From Strongyloides papillosus (lineage: Eukaryota; Nematoda; Chromadorea; Rhabditida; Strongyloididae), in contig SRSI01000055.1 of the NCBI GenBank assembly GCA_005656395.1, forward strand, positions 248,001 to 312,000: 64,000 bases of DNA, given 5' to 3'. Numbering within the stretch: position 1 is the stretch's first letter; each line of letters opens with the position of its first letter. Positions 50,838 through 64,000 of this stretch are shown piece by piece. The translations under genes and the position numbers were made by a program. The notes beneath the pieces were generated by a model, which saw nothing but the letters and a program-made list of their open reading frames with translations, did no database searches and was not told the DNA's origin.

Positions 50838-51408
50838 AAAAAGAAAAAAAGAATTTATATAATCTACTAAATATTTGTATAATGTTTTATATTAATCATT
50901 AACATTCCAATAATAATGATTTTAAATAAAGTATATTTTATTTTACGAATAAGGTTCAAATTTAATATCTCATCGTTGGAAATGTAATCGTCTATAATAT
51001 GCCGTTTAACAGTTTTAAAGCAATGATGTACTTAATGTTAAATGATTGTTGTGACACTTCATCACATTTTTAATTCCGTAGATACTATATAAATTTCGTA
51101 ACTCTCGTCTATGGTCATTTTATTTTGATTACACGGTTCATTTTTTGTGGGATAATATTTTGTTCGTTGTACTTATCATATCTTTTCTTAGTTTAGGTTA
51201 ATGTCTTTACCTCTTATCTATTTGATATTCATATAAATAAATTAATCTTTCATAGTAATTTTTTCAAAATAAATTATTAACTACTTTTTCAATGTTATCT
51301 AGAAAATTCTCTCTGATCTGCTAACTTTAAAATCATCAATTTTTTATCTCAGTTATAATATTTTCATCATTATACTTTCAGCTAGAGTTTTATTTATATA
51401 TTTTGACT
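50838..51408. other. Vav 3' UTR and promoter region of the cold-shock protein gene
   Basis: This holds the Vav 3' flank with AATAAA at 50925, then AT-rich upstream sequence of the next plus-strand gene. An acceptor-like TTTCAG at about 51376-51381 may mark trans-splicing or a leader intron. Confidence 0.5.
50925..50930 (+). terminator. polyadenylation signal of the Vav gene
   Basis: AATAAA lies about 88 bases after the stop codon, the expected kind of position for a nematode poly(A) signal. Confidence 0.45.
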
Positions 51409-52594
51409 ATGGGTTGCGATAACAGTACCATGAATGTTGAGGGCGCTTTTGCTAATCAACCTAATAATGTCAACAACCCCTCTGACAACAAGGAACTTGA
51501 AACTAGAGATGGTGTTGTTGAAGTTCAGTCTAATGAGAACGTATCAAATGAGCAAAACGAGGAGACTAAAGATAATGGTAACAGTGGTTCATCTAATAAG
51601 GAAGAGAAAAAAGTACTTGAGAGTGGAGTCGCTGGAACTGTAAAATGGTATAACGTTAAATTGGGATATGGTTTTATTAGAAGAAATGATACAAATGACT
51701 GTGTTTTTGTTTACCATCAATCTATTGCTAAGAAGAATCCCAATAAACGTCTTAGATCTCTCGCTACTGATGAGGAGGTTGTTTTTGATGTTATTGAGGG
51801 AAAGAAAGGATTGGAGGCCGGAAATGTTACTGGACCTAATGGGGAACCCGTTAAAGGATCTCATATTGACAAAAGATACAAGAAAAACTATAGAAATGGC
51901 AGAAGATTCCAACGTTTTTATAGAAAGTTTAATATGGAAAACAAAGAAAGAGATCCTAACCAAAAGTATGTTGAAGAGAAGGTCGAGGGAAAAGTACTTT
52001 TCTTCAACTCCTTTAAAGGATACGGATTTATTAAACGTAATGATAAGGATGAGAATGTGTTCTGCCATGTCGTTGATATTGTCAAAAAGAATCCAAAGAG
52101 ATTCTACTACCTCCCAACCGGTACTCCAGTTCTTTTTGACATTGTTGAAGGTTTGAAAGGTGCTGAGGCAGCTTTTGTTAGGGATGAAGAAGGTAACCCA
52201 CTTTCTGGAGTTAAAAAGAGGAATCGTGGATCGAATAAAGTACCATCCTCCTCAACCAATCCCTCTGAAAATGATGGAGAGGCAAATAATGATTCTGATG
52301 AGGTATGTTTCAAATTTTTCGAGTGACATCAAATTAATTCATTCCTTTTAGACTAAGAAAAATAAACGTTCAAATAGAAGAAACAGAAGAAACAACAAGA
52401 ATAAAAAGTCCAAAGAAGATGGAAACAATGAACCTGAGTCTTCATCGGATAAAGAAAATATGGTTTCAAATGTCGTTAATAATGATGGATCATCATGTTC
52501 TAATAACAATCTTGTGGTTGATAGTAAAACTATACAACCACGAAGTGATGTATCATCAATGAATGATGCACTTGGAAGCCTAAATACTGCTTAA
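51409..52594 (+). CDS. Y-box-like RNA-binding protein with two cold-shock domains
   Basis: Exons 51409-52302 and 52352-52594 with a 49-bp phase-0 intron give 378 residues. An acidic, Asn-rich N-terminus (1-70) leads to cold-shock domain 1 (about 74-146: [27 protein letters not shown]). An Arg/Lys/Tyr-rich linker follows ([19 protein letters not shown]), then cold-shock domain 2 (about 192-262: [27 protein letters not shown]). The second exon encodes a basic Arg/Asn/Lys tail ([19 protein letters not shown]) and an acidic, Ser-rich end. Such proteins bind mRNA and control its storage and translation, as CEY proteins do in C. elegans. The usual animal form has one cold-shock domain, so the pair is unusual. 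ATG 51409 is the first in frame. Confidence 0.88.
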
Positions 52595-52624
52595 ATAATA
52601 AATTGTTTGTTTATAATAATTTAT

Positions 52625-52630
52625 AATAAA
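52625..52630 (+). terminator. polyadenylation signal of the cold-shock protein gene
   Basis: AATAAA lies 31 bases after the stop and only 13 bases from the stop codon of the convergent minus-strand gene, so the two 3' UTRs probably overlap. Confidence 0.45.
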
Positions 52631-52642
52631 AGTTTTAATTAA

Positions 52643-53099
52643 TTAACCCGATGCATTTCCACAATCTCCAAACATGCAGATGATCCCCGTTCTTTGTGGG
52701 ATTAAAAGTTTCCCATCTTCTTGTATCTAGAGTAGTAAAAATAATGTCATTAGATAAAAAGGTGGTGTATATAATTAAATTTACCTTGTATGTTATATTT
52801 CCTATACCATCTATAAATGCTTCTTTCCTATCTACAAGTATATACTCTTGTTTAAACTTTTTTAAACTTGTGACCCTAACTTTTTGTTCTAGACAGTTGT
52901 GATATTTAATTCTAATCTTCTTCCTACTGGTAGGGTTTTTTAATTTTATTAATTTGCTTATCTTCTTATCACTTCTCTCTACCTGGACATACAAATTTCT
53001 AGGTATAATTTCACTTCTTGCTACTATAAGATTGATATCACAAATTTGGTAGGTTAAATTAATAATTAGAAGTAAACTAATAAAAACAAATGATTTCAT
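52643..53099 (-). CDS. unrecognised small secreted protein
   Basis: The start is ATG 53099 and a signal peptide (MKSFVFISLLLIINLTYQ) is clear. Exons 53099-52785 and 52726-52643 with a 58-bp phase-0 intron give 132 residues ending ICMFGDCGNASG. The unspliced frame also stays open and would give 154 residues ending KCIGLIN. The spliced form is preferred because GTAAAT and CTCTAG make normal splice ends, and because it gives a plausible C-x4-C pair to match the two upstream cysteines. The middle is very basic (RSDKKISKLIKLKNPTSRKK). No family was recognised. It follows the SNAPC4-like gene by 177 bp on the same strand and converges with the cold-shock gene at 48 bp. Confidence 0.55.
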
Positions 53100-53276
53100 T
53101 ATCACCAAAATTTTATTTTACTAACATCCTTTTATATGTACAACAAATGCATACAACATTTAGAACAAATTATACAGTAGGTCAAATAATACAATAACAA
53201 TTTATTTATAAATAAATACTACTAAAAAGAAAAAAACAAATACTTTCTAAAGTATAAACATGATTATGTACATTTT

Positions 53277-56344
<3,068 letters not shown>

Positions 56345-57127
56345 AATACGTATACTGTAACAATAAATAATTTTTTAAAATTCTATTTATTGGAAAAACG
56401 TTATTCCAAAAAGTGGAGATTATATTTGTCAATAAGGGGAAAAAGTAGTAAAAAAATTTCCTCTGACATTTGTTAATTAATTAACGGTTATTTGTTATTA
56501 TCACATTAACTTTGACATGTATCAGTAGTCAGTTGAAAGTTTAGTGAGAAATAATTTATAGTAAATTGTTTCACATACTTATGAATGTTTAAAATAACAT
56601 TAAATAGAGTGATAAAATATATATAATATTGTCTTATTGCGTATTATTAAAGCTTTAATATATTTTATACTCCTTCTAGTTTCTATCTATATTCCTATTA
56701 GTGTAAAAAGGGGAAAGAAAAAGAAGGGAAAAAGAAATATTCCTAAGTAGATATATCTAGAAAGCAGTCTACAAATTTTGTCCCCACTTTGTAGTGGAGG
56801 AAATGATAAAATGTGATCTTCGCATATTTATATCAAAGTAACATTAGTGTAAAAAGAAGAAAGAGTTGATAGTGTAAATGAAAGTCCACTATCCCAAGTA
56901 TCAGGAGTTAGATGATATCATATTAGCTGTCTGTCCCTCTCTTCTTCAAAACAGATCTCCAATATCAACTATAAGATCTACATTCAGAAGCATCCTTTTT
57001 ATTTGTTTGTTAAAGAGCCATTATACTCAAATTTATTTCTGGTTAATATACATTTTATTTTTTTGCCTCTCTATCCCTCATTACACATTACTCTACTATT
57101 CATTTTCTTTTATTATTTTATTCTAAA
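56345..57127. other. intergenic region between divergent SNPC-4 and Ca2+-ATPase genes
   Basis: This presumably contains both promoters. It contains a purine tract (about 56705-56739) and a 14-bp direct repeat, ATTAGTGTAAAAAG, at 56697-56710 and 56843-56856. An 82-codon ORF at 56878-57126 ends just before the ATPase start and is probably leader sequence. Confidence 0.5.
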
Positions 57128-60100
57128 ATGGATAAGGGTAAAGGAAAGTATGGTGTAACGGTCGAGGAACTTAGGACTTTGATGGAGTACCGTTCCACGG
57201 AGGCTGTGGAGAAGATTAATACATTATATGGTAATATACATGGTTTATGTGAGAAATTAAATACAGACCCCAACAATGGTATTGAGGAAAATGAGGTTCT
57301 TGAGAGAGAGCGAGTCTATGGAAAGAATGAAATTCCACCACCAAAAGCAAAATCATTTTTGGAACTTGTATGCGATGCATTAAAAGATGCTACTTTGATT
57401 ATTTTGTTAATTAGTGCTGGTATCTCTTTAGCATTATCGTTTTATCATCCAGATAGTGGGCTAGGTATCTTTATAATACATATGTCTGTTGTCAAATAAT
57501 AATAATAAAATATATTTTAGAGCTTGATGAGACGGAAGCAGAAGCTGGTTGGATAGAAGGAGCTGCTATACTAATATCAGTTATTGTGGTTGTCTTAGTT
57601 ACTGCTGTTAATGATTATACGAAAGAAAAACAATTCCGTGGGTTACAGGCAAAGATAGAAACTGAACATAAGTTTTTTGTTATCCGTGATGGTATCTCGA
57701 AGGAGATTTATATTAATCAGTTGGTTGTTGGGGATATTGCTCAGATTAAGTATGGTGACTTGTTGCCTGCTGATGGTGTTTTGGTACAATCTAGTGATTT
57801 GAAGATTGATGAATCATCGCTTACTGGTGAGTCAGATCAAATTAAAAAGTCTGTAGATCATGATCCCATGTTATTGTCTGGTACTCATGTAATGGAGGGT
57901 AGTGGGAAGATGATTGTCACTGCAGTTGGTTGTAATTCACAGACTGGAATTATTATGTCACTTCTCGGTGCTGCGAAAGATACTAAAAAAGAAGAGACTT
58001 TAAACATCGAAGAGAAAAAAGAGTTATTGGACAATTTCGAGTTGGAAGGTATCTCAAATAAAGGAAATGGTGATGAGATAAAAAATAAAGATAAAAAAGA
58101 ACGTTCAGTTTTGCAAGCAAAACTCACACGCCTTGCTATCCAAATTGGATATTGTGGAACGTTTGTGGCAATCTTTACAGTTATTGTACTTTTCATAAGA
58201 TTTTGCATTGACCGTTACATTATTGCAGAGAAAGAATTCCACATCAACGATATCCAATATTTCATTAGTTTCTTAATTATCGGAGTTACTGTTCTTGTTG
58301 TTGCAGTTCCTGAAGGCCTACCTTTAGCAGTCACACTATCTTTAGCCTATTCAGTCAAAAAGATGATGAAAGACAACAATCTCGTAAGGCATCTTGATGC
58401 CTGTGAAACAATGGGAAATGCAACCTCAATTTGTTCAGACAAAACTGGAACTCTAACAACCAACAGAATGACAGTAGTTCAATGCTATCTCAATGAAGTA
58501 CATCACAAACAAATCCCCTCTTACGACAGTCTCGATAAGTTTACAAGAGACGTCCTAGTCAATGGTATCTCAATTAACTCAGCCTACTCCACTCAGGTAA
58601 TACAACCTAAAGCTGCTGGTCATCAAAGAGAACAAGTTGGAAACAAGACAGAGTGTGGTTTACTTGGATTTGTTCTTGATCTCGGACAGTGTTATCAGGA
58701 TATCCGTAAAAATAATCCTGAAGATAAGCTTTTTAAGGTTTATACTTTTAATTCTCAGAGAAAGTCTATGTCGACTGTTGTTAAAATTGATGGTGGTTAT
58801 CGTGTCTTTACTAAAGGTGCATCCGAGATTATTCTTAAGAAATGTAATTATATGCTTGGGGAGAGAGGTTCAATAGTTAAGATGACTGAAGCTAGAGTTT
58901 CTTCTATCTTTAAGAATGTCATTGAACCAATGGCTTCAGATGGTCTGAGAACAATTGGTTTAGCTTACAAAGATTATAAGGAAGTTAAGAATAAAGAAAA
59001 TGAGATAGCATTTGATGGTGATATAAACTGGGATGACGAAGATGCAGTTATTAAAGGTTTAACTTTGGTTGGAATTGTTGGTATCCAAGATCCAGTCAGA
59101 CCAGAGGTACCTGATGCCATATCAAAATGTCAACGTTCCGGAATTACTGTTCGTATGGTTACTGGTGATAACATAGCAACAGCGAGAGCTATAGCCACAC
59201 AATGTGGAATATTAAAACCTGGTGATGATTTCTTGGCCTTAGAAGGTAAAGAATTCAATAAAAGAATTAGAGATTCCAATGGTGAGGTTGTTCAGGCTAA
59301 GTTAGATGAAGTTTGGCCGAGGTTACGAGTGTTAGCTAGAGCACAACCTTCGGATAAATATGTTTTAGTAAATGGGATTATTAATTCTAAGTTATCTAAA
59401 CACAGAGAAGTTGTTGCTGTAACTGGAGATGGTACAAATGACGGACCTGCACTTAAGAAGGCTGATGTTGGTTTTGCAATGGGTATTGCTGGTACTGATG
59501 TAGCTAAGGAAGCCTCTGATATCATATTAACTGATGATAATTTCACTTCAATTGTCAAAGCTGTCATGTGGGGAAGAAATGTTTATGATTCAATATCCAA
59601 GTTTTTGCAATTCCAATTAACTGTAAATGTTGTTGCTGTAATTGTTGCATTTGTCGGTGCTTGTGCCATAGAAGACACTCCCTTAAAAGCAGTTCAAATG
59701 CTTTGGGTTAACTTAATTATGGATACTCTTGCTTCACTAGCTCTTGCTACAGAGCCCCCAACAGAATCTCTACTTAATAGAAAGCCATATGGTAGAACAT
59801 CACCTCTTATTTCAAGTACGATGTCGAAAAATATTGTTGGTCATGCTTTATATCAATTAGTTATCTTATTTACCTTAGTATTTTATGGAGATACCCTGTT
59901 TAATATTAAATCAGGAAGGTATGCTTTACTTCACTCTCCACCAACTCAGCATTTTACAATTGTATTCAATTCTTTCGTTATGATGACACTTTTTAATGAA
60001 ATAAACGCAAGAAAAATCCATGGTGAAAGAAATATTTTTAGTGGGATCTTTTCAAATCCTATTTATTATTGCATTTGGATAAGTACATTTATTTTACAAA

Positions 60101-60441
60101 TTTTAATAGTTCAATTTGGAGGTCGTTGGTTCCAAACTGCCCCTTTATCGGTAGATCAATGGTTGTGGTGTCTTGCTTTTGGTGTGGGAACTCTCCTTTG
60201 GGGACAAGTAGTTACTTCTGTCCCAACTTCGTGTATCTCTAAGAAACTTTCTATTGGAAGAGAGGATGCCGAGGAGTTCCAAAGGTTCCTGCCAGAAACT
60301 CATAGGCTAGAAGATGCTCCAGAAATGAGAAATGGACATATCTTATGGTTACGTAGTTTAAATAGACTTCAAACTCAAATCCGTGTTGTAAATGCGTTCC
60401 AAGCCGGTATTAATCGTCATGAGTCAATTTACTTTAGATGA
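57128..60441 (+). CDS. plasma-membrane calcium-transporting ATPase (PMCA, P2B-type)
   Basis: Exons 57128-57464 and 57521-60441 with a 56-bp phase-1 intron give 1085 residues. N-terminal cytosolic part, paired TM1-TM2 helices, the actuator loop with [10 protein letters not shown]4 with [11 protein letters not shown], the phosphorylation motif SDKTGTLT (Asp419), the hinge motif [21 protein letters not shown], and TM5-TM10 are all present. The C-terminus carries the calmodulin-binding helix [19 protein letters not shown] and stops about 15 residues later, so the regulatory tail is short. PMCAs pump Ca2+ out of the cell and are released from autoinhibition by Ca2+/calmodulin. A Lys/Glu-rich insert (about 270-310) lies in the usual variable region before TM3. 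It is most like the nematode mca genes; which paralogue cannot be told. Confidence 0.95.
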
Positions 60442-61082
60442 CCTTGAAATATGGCCTACAAACATATATAACTTAATTTTTCTATGATAATTCAAATTAG
60501 ATGAAATAATACTCAGCATAATTAAGTATTTAATGTTTTTTTTATAAATTTTTCTTTAGAAATTAATGTATAATTTATGTAAATTGTATGTCATAATAAA
60601 GCTATTTTTTCTTTAATGTTAAAGTATACATTGTCTTGTCATTTACAATTTGGCGGCAATAAAGTTTGTTTGTGAAATTAAATGTCGACCTAAAAGTGAA
60701 ATGTGTAAAAATAATATTTAACAAAAAACTATATTATTTTTTTACACGCGACTAATTGTTTTTATCAGAAAGTATAAGAGAAGTTTTTTTGTGTACTTTT
60801 AAATTTTTCACCACCCATGCTATATTTTAGTTGTTTACTTTAAGAGTTACTCTATATTTTGATATTCTACACAAAAGCTAGATCACATTTTTGAATTTTT
60901 ACAGCAATTGGAGAAATATATACAACATAGAGAACACCTGTGTGAAGCATTCATTACAAACATAAGTTATCTCAAGTTGTTTTCTCGTAAATAAGGAGTG
61001 CTATGAAATTACTGGCATTCATTAATTCATGACATTTTCATATTTTAATTAAATTTAATTATTTTATCAGTTATCTATTAAA
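60442..61082. other. Ca2+-ATPase 3' UTR and upstream region of the UCHL5-like gene
   Basis: AT-rich. AATAAA at 60595 is the likely poly(A) signal of the ATPase. No further feature is supported. Confidence 0.5.
60595..60600 (+). terminator. polyadenylation signal of the Ca2+-ATPase gene
   Basis: AATAAA about 154 bases after the stop codon is followed by a T-rich stretch. Confidence 0.45.
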
Positions 61083-62043
61083 ATGACAGATTTTTTAAAA
61101 GGAGGTTGGTCAATTGTGGAATCAGATGCAGCTATATACACGGATTTATTGAAAACTTTGGGAGTTTTTGGTGTTAAGGTTGAGGAGTTGCAGTCACTTG
61201 ATGAAGGTTGTCTTTCTAATTTACATCCTATATATGGGATTGTTTTTTTGTACAAATGGAGACCGGGGGAATCGACATTTGGTAGTGTTGAAAAGTCGGT
61301 GGATGGAATGTTTTTTGCTCAACAAGTATGTTTGGTTTATATTAATTTTTTAGTAAATTTTAAAGGTTATTGCGAATGCGTGTACGACACAAGCTTTGAT
61401 AAATCTTATACTCAATATCACAGATGAAAATGTGAATGTTGGGAAGATACTGGAAGATTTTAAAAGTCAAACGATGCTTTTTGATCCAGCATGCCGCGGG
61501 TTGTGTTTAGGAAATAATGAAGCAATTAGGGAGGTACATAATAGTTATGCTCGTCAGTATGTTGAAGGTGAAATCATGGTACATCCTGATAAGGAAGAAG
61601 CTTTTCAATATGTCACATTTATACCGTTTAAAGGACGGATTTATGAATTGGATGGGCTTCATGAAGCCCCGATTGATCATGGAGATTATGATATAGTTAA
61701 AGGTTGGTTACCAAATGTAATGAATTGTCTTCGAAGGAGGGTTAAGACTTATATAGATGGAGAAATTAACTTTTCACTACTTGCTGTTTGTGCTGATAAA
61801 CTTCAGAAGATGGAGAAGGATTTGGAAATTTTAAAAACAGGCCCAATAGAAGAGGAAACAAATAGACAGATCATGGAACTGGAAGGAGAGATTCAAATAG
61901 AATTGGAGAAAAAGGAAATAATACGAAAAGACAACATGAGGAGGAGATATAATTATATTCCATTCCTAACGGAGTTGATGAAAGTTTTGGCAAAAGAAAA
62001 GAAGATAACACCATTAATTGAACAAGAAATAAGGAAATTGTGA
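61083..62043 (+). CDS. ubh-4-like: UCHL5/UCH37-type deubiquitinase with catalytic His replaced by Gln
   Basis: Exons 61083-61325 and 61366-62043, joined by a 40-bp phase-0 intron, give 306 residues. The frame opens GGWSIVESDAAIYTDLLKTLG, the UCH N-terminal fold. The oxyanion Gln81 and nucleophile Cys87 lie at the exon junction (FFAQQ-VIANACTTQA). Asp177 is in IYELDGL. The segment holding the general-base histidine in human UCHL5 (DAFHFVSYVP) reads EAFQYVTFIP, with Gln162 (CAA) in place of His. The C-terminal helices (KKEIIRKDNMRRRYNYIPFLTELMKVLAKE) match the region that binds the proteasome receptor ADRM1/RPN13. UCHL5 trims ubiquitin chains at the proteasome and also sits in INO80. The family call is certain; activity is doubtful. 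Confidence 0.93.
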
Positions 62044-62360
62044 GAAATTAGAATTTCTACAATTTCAGTATCACATAATTTAGCATATTTTGATTTTTGT
62101 TTTTATATCACTGATTTCTCATTGGTTATTGAGAGAATCTTCTTACAATAGAAATAAATTAGAATGGTCGATAGTGATTAGTATTATTTAATGTTGTTAA
62201 TTTAAGTGAAAAAGTTTATCATCATTGAAATTATCATGATGGAAATCTCCCATAATTAATCTTGGTTAACGACCAATTGTTTTTTGAATTTTGCAAAATT
62301 TAAATAATTACCTACCAATTAACATGCAATAAATCAAAAAATAATTAGATAATTTATCAA
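62044..62360. other. short intergenic region between tandem plus-strand genes
   Basis: This contains the UCHL5-like 3' flank and the promoter of the downstream gene. Nothing else is seen. Confidence 0.5.
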
Positions 62361-63335
62361 ATGGTGTTTATAAAACCACTTCTCCGACTAGGTTTCACTT
62401 ACTCAAAAACATTTTCATTTACCTATGCACGAAGTATATCGTCGGGGAATAAAATTTACACAGGCCCCATAAAGAATCCATTATACTTACAAAATTGGCT
62501 TGATGATTATTGTAAACTACAAGCATATCATAACATAAATGATATCTATAATTACGAGCTCTTAAGATCCCAACTGAAAGATACAGATGATGATGAATTT
62601 GATTTTGCAGTTGATTTACCAAATATGAAAATTGAAAGGATGTCAAAGGCTGTCGTCATTAAGATAGAAGATTCAAATAACGAGAATACATCAATAATGG
62701 ATATGTATGTAGGTTTGACAGAAGCTTTAAATTATTCGTTAGAAGATAGAACTTCTTCAATAACTGTTATTACTGGAAAAGGTCAATTTTTTTCAAATAA
62801 CAATGATATCAGTAGAAAAAATCTCGGTGATGTTGATAAATTTATATCGGTTTATATGAAATTTATGCATTCATTAATAGATCATGATAAACCTTTAATT
62901 GGATTGATAAAAGGACCAACAGTTGGAATTATGGCAGAATTATTACCCTTGTTTGATTATGTATTAGCTTCCAATGATGCAACATTTAAAACACTGGCTT
63001 TTGAAAATGGGTTCATGCCTGGAGGTTGTAGTACATTTACTTTTCCAGCCCTTATTGGGAAACAAACTTCATTTGATTTTTTGTGGAAAGGACGATCAAT
63101 TACAGCAATGAAGGCAAAAAGTTTAGGATTGGTTAATGCAGTTGTTCATAATTATTATTTTGAGCAAATTGCTAGGAAGAAAATTAGACAATTCTCGAAA
63201 TTGGATCCTACTAGTTTGATAGTAGGTAAGAAACTTTTTAGAGATAATGTTAGAGAAGATCTTTATAAATGTCTTGATGTTGAGAAAACGTCTAAACGTT
63301 TATTGAAAACGGATGATAAACTTTCAAGCAATTAA
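62361..63335 (+). CDS. ECI2-like enoyl-CoA delta-isomerase/hydratase family protein, catalytic Glu missing
   Basis: A single exon gives 324 residues. The N-terminus (1-30, MVFIKPLLRLGF...YARSIS) is Arg/hydrophobic without acids, typical of a mitochondrial presequence. Residues ~85-310 carry the crotonase fold: VITGKGQFFS, KPLIGLIKGPTVGIMAELLPLFDYVLAS, and FKTLAFENGF...CSTFTFPALIG, which match the ECI2/PECI branch. That enzyme moves double bonds in unsaturated fatty acids for beta-oxidation. Its catalytic Glu lies in a SPEGCSS motif; here the segment reads MPGGCST with Gly221 (GGA). The oxyanion-loop SSGND is SNNND (145-149). Residues 40-75 keep a helical stretch upstream, but no full acyl-CoA-binding domain is evident. 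Confidence 0.83.
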   Translation: MVFIKPLLRLGFTYSKTFSFTYARSISSGNKIYTGPIKNPLYLQNWLDDYCKLQAYHNINDIYNYELLRSQLKDTDDDEFDFAVDLPNMKIERMSKAVVIKIEDSNNENTSIMDMYVGLTEALNYSLEDRTSSITVITGKGQFFSNNNDISRKNLGDVDKFISVYMKFMHSLIDHDKPLIGLIKGPTVGIMAELLPLFDYVLASNDATFKTLAFENGFMPGGCSTFTFPALIGKQTSFDFLWKGRSITAMKAKSLGLVNAVVHNYYFEQIARKKIRQFSKLDPTSLIVGKKLFRDNVREDLYKCLDVEKTSKRLLKTDDKLSSN

Positions 63336-64000
63336 CTTTTGTTAATGATAAATTATTATTGTTATTTTGGTAATAATGATTTTTATGCACCATTAATAAG
63401 ATAACAATTGATTAAGGATATTTTATAACTTGTAATTTATTTTATTGGAGATAAACGATATTGTAAATAACTATCTTTTTTATGAACTATGTTTCTATGT
63501 AACTTTTTTCATTTAATTAATGATTACTACAACTAATTTTTTGATTATAAAATCATATAAAAAATTAAAATAATTTTATTTCTTAATGTTCTATTTTTAT
63601 TATTTTTATTATCAACACACAAAACGCAAACTTGTCAATTTTATACATGGAGTTTATAACAAAAGAAGGATATATTTAAAAGAATTTCTTAGTCTACAGT
63701 TTAACCCATTTTGATAGGCATATTTTACTTCGTTTGTATACACATTGTAGTTTATTTTGTATGATTAGTTGTTTTAACATCACTTGCGGTATATAGCACT
63801 TCGAGGATGGTCGGGTAAATTGGCATTTTTAGGATTTCTGTGTAAAAATGAAATTGTAAAATTTGGATAATTCATGCAAAAGCACTATATATTAATATGT
63901 ATGTAAACGAAATGACCGAAACATCTGTTTACCTGATAAATTATCAATTAATAAAATTTAAAAAACATTGAAAAAATTCAATTAGTACTTTCCAGATAGA
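63336..64000. other. terminal spacer
   Basis: AT-rich 3' flank of the ECI2-like gene running to the window end. A slightly GC-richer patch near 63780-63830 has no recognisable structure. No gene was supported. Confidence 0.5.

Noticed and set aside
56878..57126. 82-codon ORF just before the Ca2+-ATPase start
   Set aside because: Composition changes from normal to T-rich noise half-way and it ends at the ATPase leader; more likely 5' UTR sequence. An upstream-ORF role is not excluded.

Overview
The window is nematode nuclear DNA, most probably from the genus Strongyloides or a close relative. The evidence is strong AT-richness, very short introns (mostly 36-58 bp, GT...AG), compact single-to-four-exon genes, a tandem cluster of SCP/TAPS (CAP-domain) genes of the kind expanded in Strongyloides, and clear nematode/metazoan orthologues. 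The genus call is an inference; no species can be named from the sequence alone. No tRNA, rRNA, CRISPR or bacterial feature was seen. Splice junctions given here were derived by hand from reading-frame continuity, GT/AG ends and family similarity.

Region by region. 1-8.5 kb: three tandem copies of an SCP/TAPS gene. The first two are broken in the CAP domain, the third is intact. 8.5-15.2 kb: AT-rich spacer around one gene, RNA polymerase III subunit RPC5. 15.2-24.8 kb: a DUF229 membrane-anchored sulfatase-like protein, a CYP4-type cytochrome P450, and on the minus strand an orphan rhodopsin-like GPCR, SEC13 and an AIMP2-like multisynthetase-complex scaffold. 27-37 kb: a small membrane protein, an unrecognised secreted protein, a FAM161-like protein, PDCD4 and another unrecognised secreted protein. 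38.7-41.7 kb: a microRNA-class Argonaute (ALG-1/2 type) with an intact slicer tetrad. 43 kb: a small disordered protein, followed by a 4.5-kb gene desert. 47.9-50.8 kb: a full-length Vav guanine-nucleotide exchange factor. 51.4-56.3 kb: a protein with two cold-shock domains, a small secreted protein and SNAPC4/SNPC-4. 57.1-63.3 kb: a plasma-membrane Ca2+-ATPase, a UCHL5-type deubiquitinase and an ECI2-type enoyl-CoA isomerase.

Most genes are housekeeping and show no operonic or functional clustering. RPC5 and SNAPC4 both serve small-RNA-gene transcription, and Argonaute and PDCD4 both act after transcription, but they are scattered on both strands and this looks coincidental.

The observations most worth following are: a UCHL5 whose catalytic histidine reads as glutamine; an ECI2-like enzyme whose catalytic glutamate reads as glycine; an SCP array in which the CAP domain decays while the N-terminal proline-rich module stays open; a Y-box-like protein with two cold-shock domains; and a possible leader intron upstream of Argonaute whose splice sites lie in complementary 9-mers. 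I did not find a wholly new multi-gene system.
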